Below the pieces are notes generated by a model, which was given only the letters and a program-made list of their open reading frames with translations, had not been told where the DNA came from and did not search any database. The position numbers and the translations under genes were made by a program. Shown here in pieces: positions 11,169 to 19,323 of a stretch of 33,411 nt of DNA; position 1 is the stretch's first letter; each line of letters begins with the position of its first letter. The stretch is from Fuerstiella sp. Its GTDB lineage: Bacteria > Planctomycetota > Planctomycetia > Planctomycetales > Planctomycetaceae. The stretch spans positions 1 to 33,411 of the forward strand of contig JAQWLN010000019.1 of NCBI GenBank assembly GCA_029247265.1. Reading direction: 5' to 3'.

Positions 11169-11462
11169 AGCTGCTGCCAGTCACTCCACAAGGCTGCCCA
11201 TGTCTCCCAGACTTCCGCAGCTATTCCATATTGACTCGAATGTCGCCTCTCAACTGTAATCCCGCTGCCGGTCCGGTCTGTCAACCAGCCACCGATGAGG
11301 TTGGACCAATCGTCCTTCTGTAACAGTGCAGAACTGTAGTTGCCTGAGTGTATCGGGTCAGCCACGGGTACACAAAAGTCTGTCGCTGATACGGAAACAA
11401 GTACTGGCGGACTAAGAAAAGTTAAGACGTGGCGAGCAACTCGATCTCCACTCCTAGGCACA

Positions 11463-12590
11463 ATGAACACGTTTGATAAATATCTACTGAAGCGTTTTCT
11501 GCACACATTCATTGTGTTTTTCGTGGCGACGTACGGTTTGTACATCGTGGTCGATCTGTTTTCCAACATGAGAGACTTCCAGCGCGGGGCCGTAGACGGT
11601 GCGACTCTGGCGAAGTCGGTGTTCAGTTATTACGGATACCACGCTTCCGAGTTCTTCGATCTGGCTGGTCCATTGCTTGTTGGTGTTTCTGCCATCACGG
11701 TCTTTGGTTTGCTGGAAAAGCACTCAGAATCACATCCCATTCTGGCCGCGGGAATTCCCGCGTTCCGATTGCTGCGTCCAATGCTGATCGGAGGGGCTCT
11801 ACTGAATCTGGCGCTGGTTCTGAACCAGGAGTTGGTTATGCCAAGACTGTCTGTGGAGCTGCAGACACGTCGGGGCGCCGATAGTGCCAGTAAACGCACG
11901 GTCGAGCCCGTATATGATTATTCGAACTACGAGATGCACATTGATGGATCAGAAGTGATTATCGAAGAGCGAAAACTGGTGAATCCGAGTTTCTTTTTGC
12001 CTGCAGAACTGGCCCGGGAGTCATTTTCACTGGAGGCTGAGTCAGCGGTCTACATGGCCGCGACCAGTAAGCGGCGGGCGGGCTGGTTGTTGCAGAATCT
12101 GACCGGACTGTGCGCTGCCGACATGCTGACTGAAGAAGGCCGGACTCGCATTATTCCGCGCCCCAATGGCAGGGACGTCTTTATTGTCTCCAGCGTCAGC
12201 TTTGACCAATTGTACAACCGGGGTCGAAATCTGCGTCTGTTGTCCTCCGCACAGCTGGTCAAGAGAATTCGTAATCCGTCCACAGGCCCAGTGCCGGTAA
12301 AAGCTCAGACCCTGGCACTGCACGCCAGAATCACTCGACCAATCATCTCTCTACTGGCGATTGCAATGGCGTTGCCGCTGGTTATGCGACGCGAATCACA
12401 GAGTCTGATTATGAACATGACGGTATGCGCCCTCGTTCTGGGCGTCTTCTTTGTGTTTGGCCAGGTCAGCCTGGTACTGGGCGGCAGCATAATTGGTGGA
12501 ACATTGATTCCTCTGGACCTGGCCGCATGGTGCCCGGTGATTGTCACCGGCGGAGCCACTGTCTGGACAGCCGGCTATGTGCAGACGTAG
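11463..12590 (+). CDS. LptF/LptG (YjgP/YjgQ) family lipopolysaccharide export permease
   Basis: The 375-residue protein opens with FDKYLLKRFLHTFIVFF, the typical N-terminal helix of LptF/LptG. Further hydrophobic segments follow at about 58-80, 105-125 and, near the C-terminus, 290-370 (three helices), with a soluble periplasmic domain between. In the LptB2FG transporter these subunits extract lipopolysaccharide from the inner membrane and pass it to LptC/LptA. The frame stays open 41 codons upstream, but the ATG at 11463 places the hydrophobic helix right at the N-terminus, as the family expects. Whether it is F or G cannot be decided, and the partner subunit is not in the window. Confidence 0.9.
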   Translation: MNTFDKYLLKRFLHTFIVFFVATYGLYIVVDLFSNMRDFQRGAVDGATLAKSVFSYYGYHASEFFDLAGPLLVGVSAITVFGLLEKHSESHPILAAGIPAFRLLRPMLIGGALLNLALVLNQELVMPRLSVELQTRRGADSASKRTVEPVYDYSNYEMHIDGSEVIIEERKLVNPSFFLPAELARESFSLEAESAVYMAATSKRRAGWLLQNLTGLCAADMLTEEGRTRIIPRPNGRDVFIVSSVSFDQLYNRGRNLRLLSSAQLVKRIRNPSTGPVPVKAQTLALHARITRPIISLLAIAMALPLVMRRESQSLIMNMTVCALVLGVFFVFGQVSLVLGGSIIGGTLIPLDLAAWCPVIVTGGATVWTAGYVQT

Positions 12591-12628
12591 AGCGCGACAC
12601 ATGACGTCTGCAAACTCATGTGCACAAG

Positions 12629-12660
12629 CCCGGTCCCCTGCCACGCGCCGGGAACTCTTT
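12629..12660 (+). terminator. Possible weak terminator after the LptF/G-type gene
   Basis: CCCGG (12629-12633) and CCGGG (12648-12652) can pair, and the sequence ends in CTCTTTT. The stem is only 5 bp with a 14-base loop, so this is a weak candidate. Its place between two convergent genes is suitable. Confidence 0.3.
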
Positions 12661-12661
12661 T

Positions 12662-13417
12662 CTACGGCGTTAACTTCGGTTCATTCTGTTTCGTGAAGAC
12701 CAGAATATGCTGACGTGGTAGCACGTCGATCGTCTCGGTCCACTTCATGTTGAATTCAGGCTGTTCCACTTCTGCCTTCGCCTGTCTCTGAGACATCTTG
12801 TGCACCAGCTTGATTGGTACGGTCGGATCTTCCATACGGTATTCGACCAGCACGATCCTGCCGCCGGGCTTCATTGCTCGGCTGATTTCCTGCATCATCT
12901 CGTATGGAAACTCGAACTCATGGTAGACGTCCACCATAATGGCCAGGTCAACGGACCGCGGCGCCAGCGACGGAGCTTTTTGTGATCCTTTGATCGGGAC
13001 GATATTAGAGACACCTTTCTGACGAGCGTTGTCCTGCAGACGCAGCAACATTTCGTCCTGCACGTCGACACCGATCACGTAGCCATTGGGCAGAATCTGT
13101 TCTGCCATCAGCACACTGATCACTCCGCTCCCGGCTCCAATGTCCGCTACGATGTCGCCAGGCTTCAGCTTCAATGATTTCACCAGAAGTGTCAGTCGCT
13201 CTTCTTCTTCACGAGTATCGCGTTCCAGCCACGGCGCACCGAGATAGCCCATCACATGAGCGATCTCACGCCCCATGTAGAACTTGCCGATACCATTCGG
13301 ATCGTGGTCAGCACGTTTTTCATAGCGAGGCGCCGTGGCCCCCTTTTCCTGTGCAGTGACGTTGTCGCCAGCCCACAAAAGCGGAAACAGCAACATAACG
13401 GTGATCGCAACTCTCAT
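12662..13417 (-). CDS. Exported SAM-dependent methyltransferase
   Basis: From the ATG at 13417 (AGGAA about 9 bases upstream) the protein has 251 residues. It begins with a signal peptide: MR, a hydrophobic run VAITVMLLFPLLWA, then a cleavage region near DNVTAQ. The mature part is a class I methyltransferase with glycine-rich motif I in VADIGAGSGVISVLMA, the acidic motif VIGVDVQDEM, IMVDVYHEFEFP and PGGRIVLVEYR. An upstream ATG at 13504 would bury the signal peptide and is less likely. Exported SAM-dependent enzymes are puzzling because SAM is cytosolic, yet similar signal-peptide-bearing methyltransferases occur in planctomycete genomes as far as I recall. It lies 141 bases downstream of the tRNase Z gene on the same strand. 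The substrate is unknown. Confidence 0.88.
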   Translation of the reverse strand: MRVAITVMLLFPLLWAGDNVTAQEKGATAPRYEKRADHDPNGIGKFYMGREIAHVMGYLGAPWLERDTREEEERLTLLVKSLKLKPGDIVADIGAGSGVISVLMAEQILPNGYVIGVDVQDEMLLRLQDNARQKGVSNIVPIKGSQKAPSLAPRSVDLAIMVDVYHEFEFPYEMMQEISRAMKPGGRIVLVEYRMEDPTVPIKLVHKMSQRQAKAEVEQPEFNMKWTETIDVLPRQHILVFTKQNEPKLTP

Positions 13418-13558
13418 GGGAATATTCCTGAAAACGACTCGTTGTTCGCTCCGCATCTGTGGACTTGAATGATCCCGACGCGGGGAATTCGTCGAAACCG
13501 GCACATCACCTGTCAGGGGCCGGAAAGACCCTGGATCCGTTTCTGCGGTGGCCGGATA

Positions 13559-14401
13559 TCAGTCGCACCATAACATGATCCGGTCGCGGAGCGAATCAGG
13601 AACGCGGGTTCTGAGCGCATGTCGGGCCTGAGACTCATGAGTTCGTGTGCTCAGATGACTGAGGATGATCAATTCATTCTCGAACTGATCGGCTCGATCC
13701 AGAATGTCATCCAGGTGCATATGCCCGAATTTATGGATCTTTTCCTTGCGGTGTTCCGGCCGGAAAAACGTCATTTCCGTGATCAGCACCTGAGCCTTCA
13801 TTACGTCTGGATGAGAATCCAGGCCTGGAGGAGCCGTATCACCGGTAAATGCGACCAGCGGCGTCAGCGTCTCTTGGGTCACCTCCGTGCCGGCGAGTCT
13901 CAAGTCGCGAATTTCATTGCCGGACAACCCATGATATTCCGGCTTCAGCTTGCGGCGACAGTCATACACCACGTACCCAACAGACGACACGGTATGCTTC
14001 GTCTTGAAGACTCGCACTTTGTGCTCGCGCGAAAGTTCAATCAGATCGCCCTCTCTGACAGGCACGATTTTGCAATGCATTCGACCACGGTCCAGTCGCT
14101 GCCACGCCTGTAACATGCGTTCCACGTTCTCGACAATATCCGCCGGCATATAGATCGTCGGCGGCTCCATCTTCATCATGCGTCGGCGAGCCACATAGAC
14201 CGGCATGGCGGCCAGATGGTCGAGATGGCCGTGAGAGACGAAAAACGTCGAGGTGCCCATGAAGGACCATGGACTGCCCCCCAGTTCAAAGCCGATCTTC
14301 AGTTCCGGAATCCGCCAATAACTCTGCACCGCCGCGCGTGAATACCCTTCGACGGTGAGCGCCTTGTGTTTGAAAGATCTCAGTGGCAGGTTTTCAAGCA
14401 T
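13559..14401 (-). CDS. rnz: tRNase Z-like MBL-fold hydrolase, plant TRZ1/2 type
   Basis: The 280-residue protein has the metallo-beta-lactamase motif HGHLDH (residues 57-62), [13 protein letters not shown], a late HMHLDD and LSHLSTRT, in the order seen in tRNase Z. Segments such as [45 protein letters not shown] and [10 protein letters not shown] closely resemble, from memory, the short plant enzymes TRZ1/TRZ2 and related bacterial sequences more than the classical B. subtilis/E. coli type. The expected role is endonucleolytic removal of the tRNA 3' trailer. tRNA-Phe in this window ends in ATTCG rather than an encoded CCA, so such an activity is required here. The ATG at 14401 is well placed. 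A generic MBL-fold hydrolase is the alternative. Confidence 0.85.
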   Translation of the reverse strand: MLENLPLRSFKHKALTVEGYSRAAVQSYWRIPELKIGFELGGSPWSFMGTSTFFVSHGHLDHLAAMPVYVARRRMMKMEPPTIYMPADIVENVERMLQAWQRLDRGRMHCKIVPVREGDLIELSREHKVRVFKTKHTVSSVGYVVYDCRRKLKPEYHGLSGNEIRDLRLAGTEVTQETLTPLVAFTGDTAPPGLDSHPDVMKAQVLITEMTFFRPEHRKEKIHKFGHMHLDDILDRADQFENELIILSHLSTRTHESQARHALRTRVPDSLRDRIMLWCD

Positions 14402-14781
14402 CGTACGGAATAGAATTGTTTTCAGCGGAATTCATAGCGCCGACACTCACGCCAGCCGTCAGTGCCGGCCCCCCTCTGCTGGGGAAGCATTGGTCGAAAG
14501 CCGCAGACTGTAAAGGGAATTTGCAGCACGCTCCACCGTCGCTGCCGATTCATGAGCGACTTGGCATGAATTCGACTGAATCCCCTCACGGGATCGGCCC
14601 AATATTTCAAATAACTCGGCGCGACGACACGGGGACTGGAATTTCCCATCGAATCAGAGAAAGTGCTCACCAGAAATTCTTAGTCACAGGCCGTACTGAA
14701 AACGCGTGGTCGCTATGAGCCCGTCGTCAAGATTGATACCTACCCTCGACATCCGATAGTCGAATCCATCCGGAGCAATAC
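14402..14781. other. Intergenic region between divergent genes
   Basis: No convincing coding sequence, RNA gene or repeat is visible here. The region should contain promoters for the minus-strand tRNase Z gene and the plus-strand alpha/beta hydrolase gene. Near its right end CGGAG lies 8 bases before the ATG at 14782 and serves as a Shine-Dalgarno site. Confidence 0.5.
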
Positions 14782-16044
14782 ATGAAGTCTCATTACCAAC
14801 GCTGGCTGTGTGCCATTGTCGCCACCATCATGCTGACGAAAGCGGGCATCGCAGAAGACTCCACACGAGTCTGGAATCTTGAAGAATTGAGTCGCACGCC
14901 CGCGATGAAATGGCTTGATTCCACCAGTCCGATTCGATCGCTGACTTACGAAGGTGAAGCCTTCGACCATCGACAAACCAGCGTGTTTGCATTGTACGCC
15001 ACACCAGGGACGATTACGGGTGAGACCAGCCAGGACAAAAACCTGCCTGCGGTGGTGCTGATCCACGGAGGCGGCGGGACGGCGTTCGCGGACTGGGTCT
15101 GGTTGTGGGCAGAACGAGGTTACGCTGCGATCGCCATGGACCTGTCCGGACGACGCCCGGATGCTCCGGAGTTCAAAGAAGGCGAATTCGTTTCCAACAT
15201 GCGGGTCAAACGCACTCGCCTTGCTGACGGGGGTCCGGAACACGGTCACGCTCAGAAGTTCAGCAGTGCTGGAGGCGACTTCGACGATGACTGGCCGTAT
15301 CACGCAGTGGCCAGTGTTGTGCGAGCTCATTCACTGGTGCGCAGCTTTCCGGAAGTCGATCCGGATCGCACGGCCGTCACCGGCATTAGCTGGGGCGGCT
15401 ATACAACGTGCCTTGTCGCATCAGTAGATCACCGTTTCAAAGCGGCAGTCCCGGTTTACGGGTGCGGGTTTCTGTACGATGGCGAATCCGTGCAAAGACC
15501 GGCCATCGATGCGCTGGACGAAGCGAATCGCGAACTGTGGATCCGCCGATACGATCCGTCCAGTCACCTGGCCAGGTGCCGTGTCCCCATCCTGTTTGTC
15601 AACGGCACCAACGATAAACATTATCCGCTGCGGAGCTACTCACGGAGTTTTCAACTGGTTCCAGGACCGAAACAGATTCGCATTCAGGTCCGCATGGGGC
15701 ATAGTCACCAGGCCGGCTGGCAGCCCGCAGAAATCAGGCTGTTCATCGACACTCACGTGCTCGGGAAAGCGGCGTTGCCGATTCTGGGCGCCCCTCAATT
15801 TAAAGACGGCATAGCTTCAGTCAGCTACCGATCCGATGTTCCGTTGAAAACAGCATCGCTGCACTTCACGACAAGTGTCGGACTATTGGTTGACCGCAAA
15901 TGGAATACGGTGTCAGCGACTTTCGATGACAATACACTGACGACGCCGGACGTGCCCGATGACGCGACGATCTGGTATCTGTCCGCGACGGATCGACGTG
16001 GTGCCATGACGTCAACAGACGTCATCTTTACCAGTGCCGACTGA
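14782..16044 (+). CDS. Secreted alpha/beta hydrolase (esterase / dienelactone hydrolase / peptidase-like)
   Basis: The 420-residue protein has an N-terminal signal peptide (about residues 1-24, ending KAGIAED). The catalytic layout of an alpha/beta hydrolase follows: oxyanion-hole HGGGG at 95-99, nucleophile Ser203 in GISWGG, Asp278 in NGTNDKHYP and His307 in RMGHSHQ. A C-terminal beta-rich extension (about 330-420) with YRSDVPLKTASL and a final DVIFTSAD follows the hydrolase domain and may bind substrate. The protein resembles the acetyl-xylan-esterase/dipeptidyl-peptidase-like hydrolases frequent in planctomycetes, acting outside the cytoplasm on esters of carbohydrates or on peptides. A Shine-Dalgarno site (GGAG) supports the start. 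Downstream of the gene the sequence becomes gene-poor. Confidence 0.9.
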   Translation: MKSHYQRWLCAIVATIMLTKAGIAEDSTRVWNLEELSRTPAMKWLDSTSPIRSLTYEGEAFDHRQTSVFALYATPGTITGETSQDKNLPAVVLIHGGGGTAFADWVWLWAERGYAAIAMDLSGRRPDAPEFKEGEFVSNMRVKRTRLADGGPEHGHAQKFSSAGGDFDDDWPYHAVASVVRAHSLVRSFPEVDPDRTAVTGISWGGYTTCLVASVDHRFKAAVPVYGCGFLYDGESVQRPAIDALDEANRELWIRRYDPSSHLARCRVPILFVNGTNDKHYPLRSYSRSFQLVPGPKQIRIQVRMGHSHQAGWQPAEIRLFIDTHVLGKAALPILGAPQFKDGIASVSYRSDVPLKTASLHFTTSVGLLVDRKWNTVSATFDDNTLTTPDVPDDATIWYLSATDRRGAMTSTDVIFTSAD

Positions 16045-16640
16045 AGATTGCTGCTGTCGACCGTGTAAATTGGTGCGGGCAGTTCACTACCCAACGGTAG
16101 GGTTGTCGAGATGTGAGAAAAACATTCGAAACGATGGGCTTGACAGAATCAGGCGCCGCGATGAATAACACGTTCGGGCGCTTCGGCACCACGGAAGTTC
16201 ACGAACTGCCTGGCAACTTCCTCGCAAATTGCTCGCAATTCGGACGCACGGACGCGTCCGGCGAGCCTTTCCACTTGATGTTTGGCGGGAGTCTTTTTCC
16301 ACCGTCGTCTACCGGAATGAGCCCGACCGAGCCACTTAGAAAAAGACTCCTGACTGCTTTTTGCTCTACGTTTAACCGCGAGCCCGTCGGGCCGCGCGGT
16401 TGGTGTACGGCAGCAAACAGATGTCAGAGAAAACGAGGTGTTGCCCACGCCGTCAAACAAACGGCATGAAGGGCATGACAGTCGACAGATTCTCCGTGCC
16501 GAAGCAGGCCGCGTGGAACGCGTCGGTGAAGTGTTTTTCCCGATGTCGCCGAGACGCGCTGCGCACGAACGCTACAACACAGGTAAAGCCAGTGGCATCA
16601 GGCTGGGCGCCACCACGCCATGCTCATGCCTGTCTGTCAA
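16045..16640. other. Gene-poor stretch, possibly decayed
   Basis: No open frame here looks like a real protein: short frames on both strands have odd composition and no recognisable motif. A minus-strand frame of about 100 codons (16149-16460) and a plus-strand frame (16438-16671) were considered and not accepted. A strong palindrome at 16374-16401 is listed separately. The stretch may be remnants of the same decay that affected the adjacent pseudogene. Confidence 0.45.
16374..16401. repeat. REP-like GC-rich imperfect palindrome
   Basis: AACCGCG (16374-16380) pairs with CGCGGTT (16395-16401), and GCCCG (16382-16386) pairs with CGGGC (16388-16392), leaving a one-base centre and small bulges. 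The nested symmetry in a non-coding stretch resembles the short dispersed palindromes of bacterial genomes. Copy number cannot be judged from one window. Confidence 0.5.
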
Positions 16641-17376
16641 TCACGCTCGGTACCGGAATACGATTGGCTGATTCAGAAACTTCAGGACCGGAGTGCCAAA
16701 CTTTGTTTTTACAAGGCAGAGCCGTTCAGTCGCTTTGACGACGAGTGTCAACGAAAGCGGCAACGCGGCTCCGAGAAACGCCGCTGTGAGCGAACTCCGG
16801 ATCGGAGCTGTTCCGCCGCCAATGATCGCTTTTACGATGAACATCGTCAGCATTGACAGTAAGCAGATCGTGGAACCTGTGCGTAACTGTCGATTAATTA
16901 ACGCGACGTAGAGTCCTCGATGCCATGCGCACCAGTCGAGCACCGCGGTCATTCCAACCAGCATCGAGACCTGCCCCGTAAGTCTTCCACGCAATGACCC
17001 ACAACGAAAACCCCGCGGGCGCGGCCAGGAACCAGGTCACAAGGAACGTTCGTAAATCCAGTTCCCCGGGCCGCAGCATCCACAACACGGTTAACACCAG
17101 AACCGGCAGGACCAGCGGTACGATATTGAACGAACGGCTCCAGATGTTGCTTAACATACGCGTCCACAAAGGCTGTGGCTCCATACGAACGGCCGCGAAT
17201 TCCTGATGCATGCGGGCAATAGGTGCCGCCTGAGCTGCGGCCAATGCCTGGTGACGTTTAGCTTCGTTGGAGCGATCGAACTCGACCGCAGCTTCTTCAA
17301 ATCACATTCGCGCGTTGGCCTGCGGAACACCGTTTCCAACAAGAAACAGCACAACAGAGAAGAACACTGGTCTCAT
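16641..17376 (-). pseudogene. Broken gene for an exported/membrane protein: one in-frame TGA plus one frameshift
   Basis: On the minus strand an ATG at 17376 opens a signal peptide (MRPVFFSVVLFLVGNG then VPQANA). After codon 24 an in-frame TGA occurs at 17302-17304, and the same frame then continues as FEEAAVEFDRSNEAKRHQAL and on into a long hydrophobic segment, NIVPLVLPVLVLTVLW followed by FLVTWFLAAPAGFSLWVIAW. Near 16960-16995 the protein-like signal moves to another frame, which carries on with hydrophobic helices (VSMLVGMTAVLDW, ICLLSMLTMFIVKAI, AAFLGAALPLSLTLVV) and stops at 16641. Joined, this would be a membrane protein of about 245 residues with three to five helices. The TGA would arise from CGA by a single transition. 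The family is not recognised. Two sequencing errors are a possible but less likely explanation. Confidence 0.7.
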
Positions 17377-17864
17377 GGAATTTCTGCCGGTAACGATGAC
17401 CAAACGTTCCAACAGGGCAGCCTGTGCGCTGGAACGACTTTCAACGAAGTGAAGCAACTTCTATCACGTTCAGCTGCGAAAGTACTTGCCCGGTCCACGA
17501 CAGGTCAGTGCACCGCGCACTCGTATTAAGTCAGAACGTGGAAGAAAATGTCTGGCAATTTAAGAAACTTCGCCATTTGGCGCGCGGTGCGTCCGGCGAG
17601 TTTTTTCCGGCTGGTTCGCCTACTCCAAAGAACACAGAATACCTTGCTGCCCGTGTTGAGTCCGCTAGCGTGGTCAATTGCCCTGTGTTTGCCACGGGGC
17701 ACCGCATGACGTCCACGGACGTCGCGATTAGCGGGGGCGACCAATTGAGCAGGGCCATCTCTGCCCGCAGGGCATGACCGAACTCGGCAGGTTCACGTCC
17801 CGAAAGGGTGCCCGATCCCTTCCCGGCGGAAATGTGGAGATGTGGAGATGCATGCCCATGCCAC
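17377..17864. other. Non-coding stretch downstream of tRNA-Phe
   Basis: No frame on either strand has recognisable protein features. The only structures seen are a short perfect inverted repeat at 17708-17723 and a small ATGTGGAG tandem near 17832-17848. Together with the adjacent pseudogene this forms a region of about 1.8 kb between the alpha/beta hydrolase gene and the tRNA with no intact gene. Confidence 0.45.
17708..17723. repeat. Short perfect inverted repeat
   Basis: GACGTCC and GGACGTC are reverse complements around a two-base centre (AC). The symmetry is compatible with a dimeric regulator site, but no intact gene lies beside it, so the meaning is unclear. Confidence 0.3.
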
Positions 17865-17906
17865 AAAAAACGGCCCTCTTCGGAACAAATGTCCGGCAGG
17901 GGCCGT
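17865..17906 (-). terminator. Rho-independent terminator of tRNA-Phe
   Basis: On the minus strand ACGGCCC (17906-17900) pairs perfectly with GGGCCGT (17876-17870), with a small internal CGGA/TCCG stem, and six T residues follow at once. It lies about 30 bases downstream of the mature tRNA 3' end. Confidence 0.85.
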
Positions 17907-17910
17907 GTAT

Positions 17911-17950
17911 CGAATGGGCGGAGGGGGAATCGAATGGGCGGAGGGGGAAT
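17911..17950. repeat. Perfect 20-bp tandem duplication of the tRNA-Phe 3' end
   Basis: Positions 17911-17930 and 17931-17950 are identical (each CGAATGGGCG then GAGGGGGAAT on the plus strand). The second copy is the T-arm and acceptor 3' strand of tRNA-Phe; the first lies just beyond the mature end. Duplicated tRNA 3' ends are the usual form of integrase attachment sites, though slippage could also make a tandem copy. Confidence 0.9.
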
Positions 17951-18007
17951 CGAACCCCCGACACCAGGATTTTCAGTCCTGTGCTCTACCAACTGAGCTA
18001 TCCGCCC
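17935..18007 (-). tRNA. tRNA-Phe (anticodon GAA)
   Basis: The minus strand folds as a full cloverleaf of 73 bases: acceptor GGGCGGA/TCCGCCC, D-arm GCTC/GAGC, anticodon stem CAGGA/TCCTG with loop CTGAAAA (GAA anticodon), and T-arm GGGGG-TTCGATT-CCCCC, ending in discriminator A. CCA is not encoded; the bases after the discriminator are TTCG. It decodes UUC and UUU. A -35/-10 pair lies just upstream and a strong terminator just downstream, so it is a single-gene transcript. Confidence 0.97.
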
Positions 18008-18020
18008 CAATTTGCGAGGG

Positions 18021-18049
18021 AGTCTAGTGACGGACCTCAAATGTTACAA
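18021..18049 (-). promoter_or_regulatory. Candidate sigma-70 promoter of tRNA-Phe
   Basis: On the minus strand TTGTAA (18049-18044) and TAGACT (18026-18021) are separated by exactly 17 bases, and the mature tRNA begins 13 bases after the -10 box. Both hexamers match 4 of 6 consensus bases. Confidence 0.45.
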
Positions 18050-18154
18050 GCCAAGCAATCCATGTTTCAAACAGCATTCAGAACGTGATCGGGTTCACGT
18101 TCGGGTTGAAATGGTTACAGCGATGCCTCTTCTGTCCAAATATCCCCGGCACCG

Positions 18155-19243
18155 CTATTTCGCGTCATCCAGTCGTTCCAGTACTGCCTTAATCAGCACG
18201 GGCAGAATGACAGTTGCGTCGGAATAGACTTCGGCGAACTGCCCACCATCAGCCGGACTGAAGAATTTCCCCCAGCTGACACCCTCTGAGTATGTGCAGC
18301 CCGACAGACCGCCCCAATGAACAGGCTCCGGGCAAATACGAACTCCGTAGCGAAAACGGGGTGGTTGAAAGGACGTTTTGCAGCGGTCGTTGGTGATGTC
18401 AATAAAGGGGCCCACCTGCTGTGCCCAGTTGCGGGGTACGCCACCACCGATTGTAAATACCCCCAGACTGTCGTGGCGTTTGACTCGCTGAGCATACTCG
18501 AACAGGTCCAGAAACGGGTTGAACTGCGGAGCATTTTTTAGTGCATCGGCCAGCGAAACATCTTCCCTCTGCTGGTCGCTCATGCCCTTGAGTGTTGCGT
18601 TGACGACCCATGTCGAAAAATCCAGCCCCAATTCGCTGTCGGTGAATGCCGGAATAAACACCGGAACATCCTTCTCGAAGGCACTGCGAAGGATTCCCGT
18701 GCCGATGTCACGTTCACTTAAACGTTTCCCGATCGCTCGGCAGAACGTGTGAGACGACCAGACGTTTCCGTCAGGCTGTTCGTTCCTCAGCACATCTTCG
18801 ACCATCGTCGACAGGTCGTTCAGGTTGGATTCCATTTCCAGAGTGTCGTAGATCCGGTTGTAACCCTTTTCGAACAGATCTTCATCCGACTGGTTTGGGT
18901 CAGCGCGATAGTGAGTCAGGCCGATGGATTCGGTCAGCCCATGAGCAATCAGAGCGCCTGTGGCGACGATTGCCTGCACGCAACCGCGGTCGATCAGATC
19001 GCAGACAATTTTCCCCTGTTTCGCAACCGTCATGGCGCCGGAGATCGTCATCACCACACCACACGATTCGTCACGAAACATGCTCGTCAGAATCCGTGCT
19101 GCTTCGCCGGCGGAACGCCCTGAAAACGCGGTGTCCGCCATGGCGTTCAGCAACTCTGAGAACGAATCGATTTTCTCAAGGTCCAGGCTTACCAACGGTC
19201 TCAATCCGTCTGAACGGCCATCGTGGAAGTCTCTGTGCTGCAT
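18155..19243 (-). CDS. Deoxyhypusine synthase family protein (possible polyamine/homospermidine synthase)
   Basis: The 362-residue protein matches the deoxyhypusine synthase fold: MTISGAMTVAKQGK near the N-terminus, ATGALIAHGLTESIG, PAFTDSELGLDF, GGGVPRNWAQQ and the catalytic segment EGVSWGKF, in which Lys326 corresponds to the lysine that forms the covalent imine intermediate with the aminobutyl group. Eukaryotic and archaeal enzymes modify eIF5A with NAD and spermidine. Bacteria lack eIF5A, and several bacterial homologs are known or thought to act on small polyamines, for example making homospermidine. All the key motifs are present, so an active enzyme is likely, but its acceptor substrate cannot be read here. 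It lies 81 bases downstream of the SDR gene on the same strand, so co-transcription is possible. Confidence 0.93.
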   Translation of the reverse strand: MQHRDFHDGRSDGLRPLVSLDLEKIDSFSELLNAMADTAFSGRSAGEAARILTSMFRDESCGVVMTISGAMTVAKQGKIVCDLIDRGCVQAIVATGALIAHGLTESIGLTHYRADPNQSDEDLFEKGYNRIYDTLEMESNLNDLSTMVEDVLRNEQPDGNVWSSHTFCRAIGKRLSERDIGTGILRSAFEKDVPVFIPAFTDSELGLDFSTWVVNATLKGMSDQQREDVSLADALKNAPQFNPFLDLFEYAQRVKRHDSLGVFTIGGGVPRNWAQQVGPFIDITNDRCKTSFQPPRFRYGVRICPEPVHWGGLSGCTYSEGVSWGKFFSPADGGQFAEVYSDATVILPVLIKAVLERLDDAK

Positions 19244-19323
19244 GATTGAAACCCGACTGTCGTGAAATTGTTATGGGACTTTGCAGGGCAGGGCCAGACG
19301 GGAGCATCGTCCTGTCACGCTAA

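Noticed and set aside
16149-16460. A 103-codon minus-strand frame in the gene-poor region
   Set aside because: Basic composition, no motif, and the GC-rich palindrome lies inside it.
16438-16671. A 77-codon plus-strand frame
   Set aside because: No protein-like pattern; it overlaps the 3' part of the pseudogene.
17302-17304. TGA as a selenocysteine codon
   Set aside because: No SECIS-like hairpin or redox context is seen, and a separate frameshift exists in the same gene, so decay is more likely.
17531-18040. A minus-strand frame of 169 codons containing IAQLVEHRTENPGVGGSIPP
   Set aside because: That peptide is the well-known translation of tRNA-Phe; the frame covers the tRNA, its terminator and non-coding DNA.
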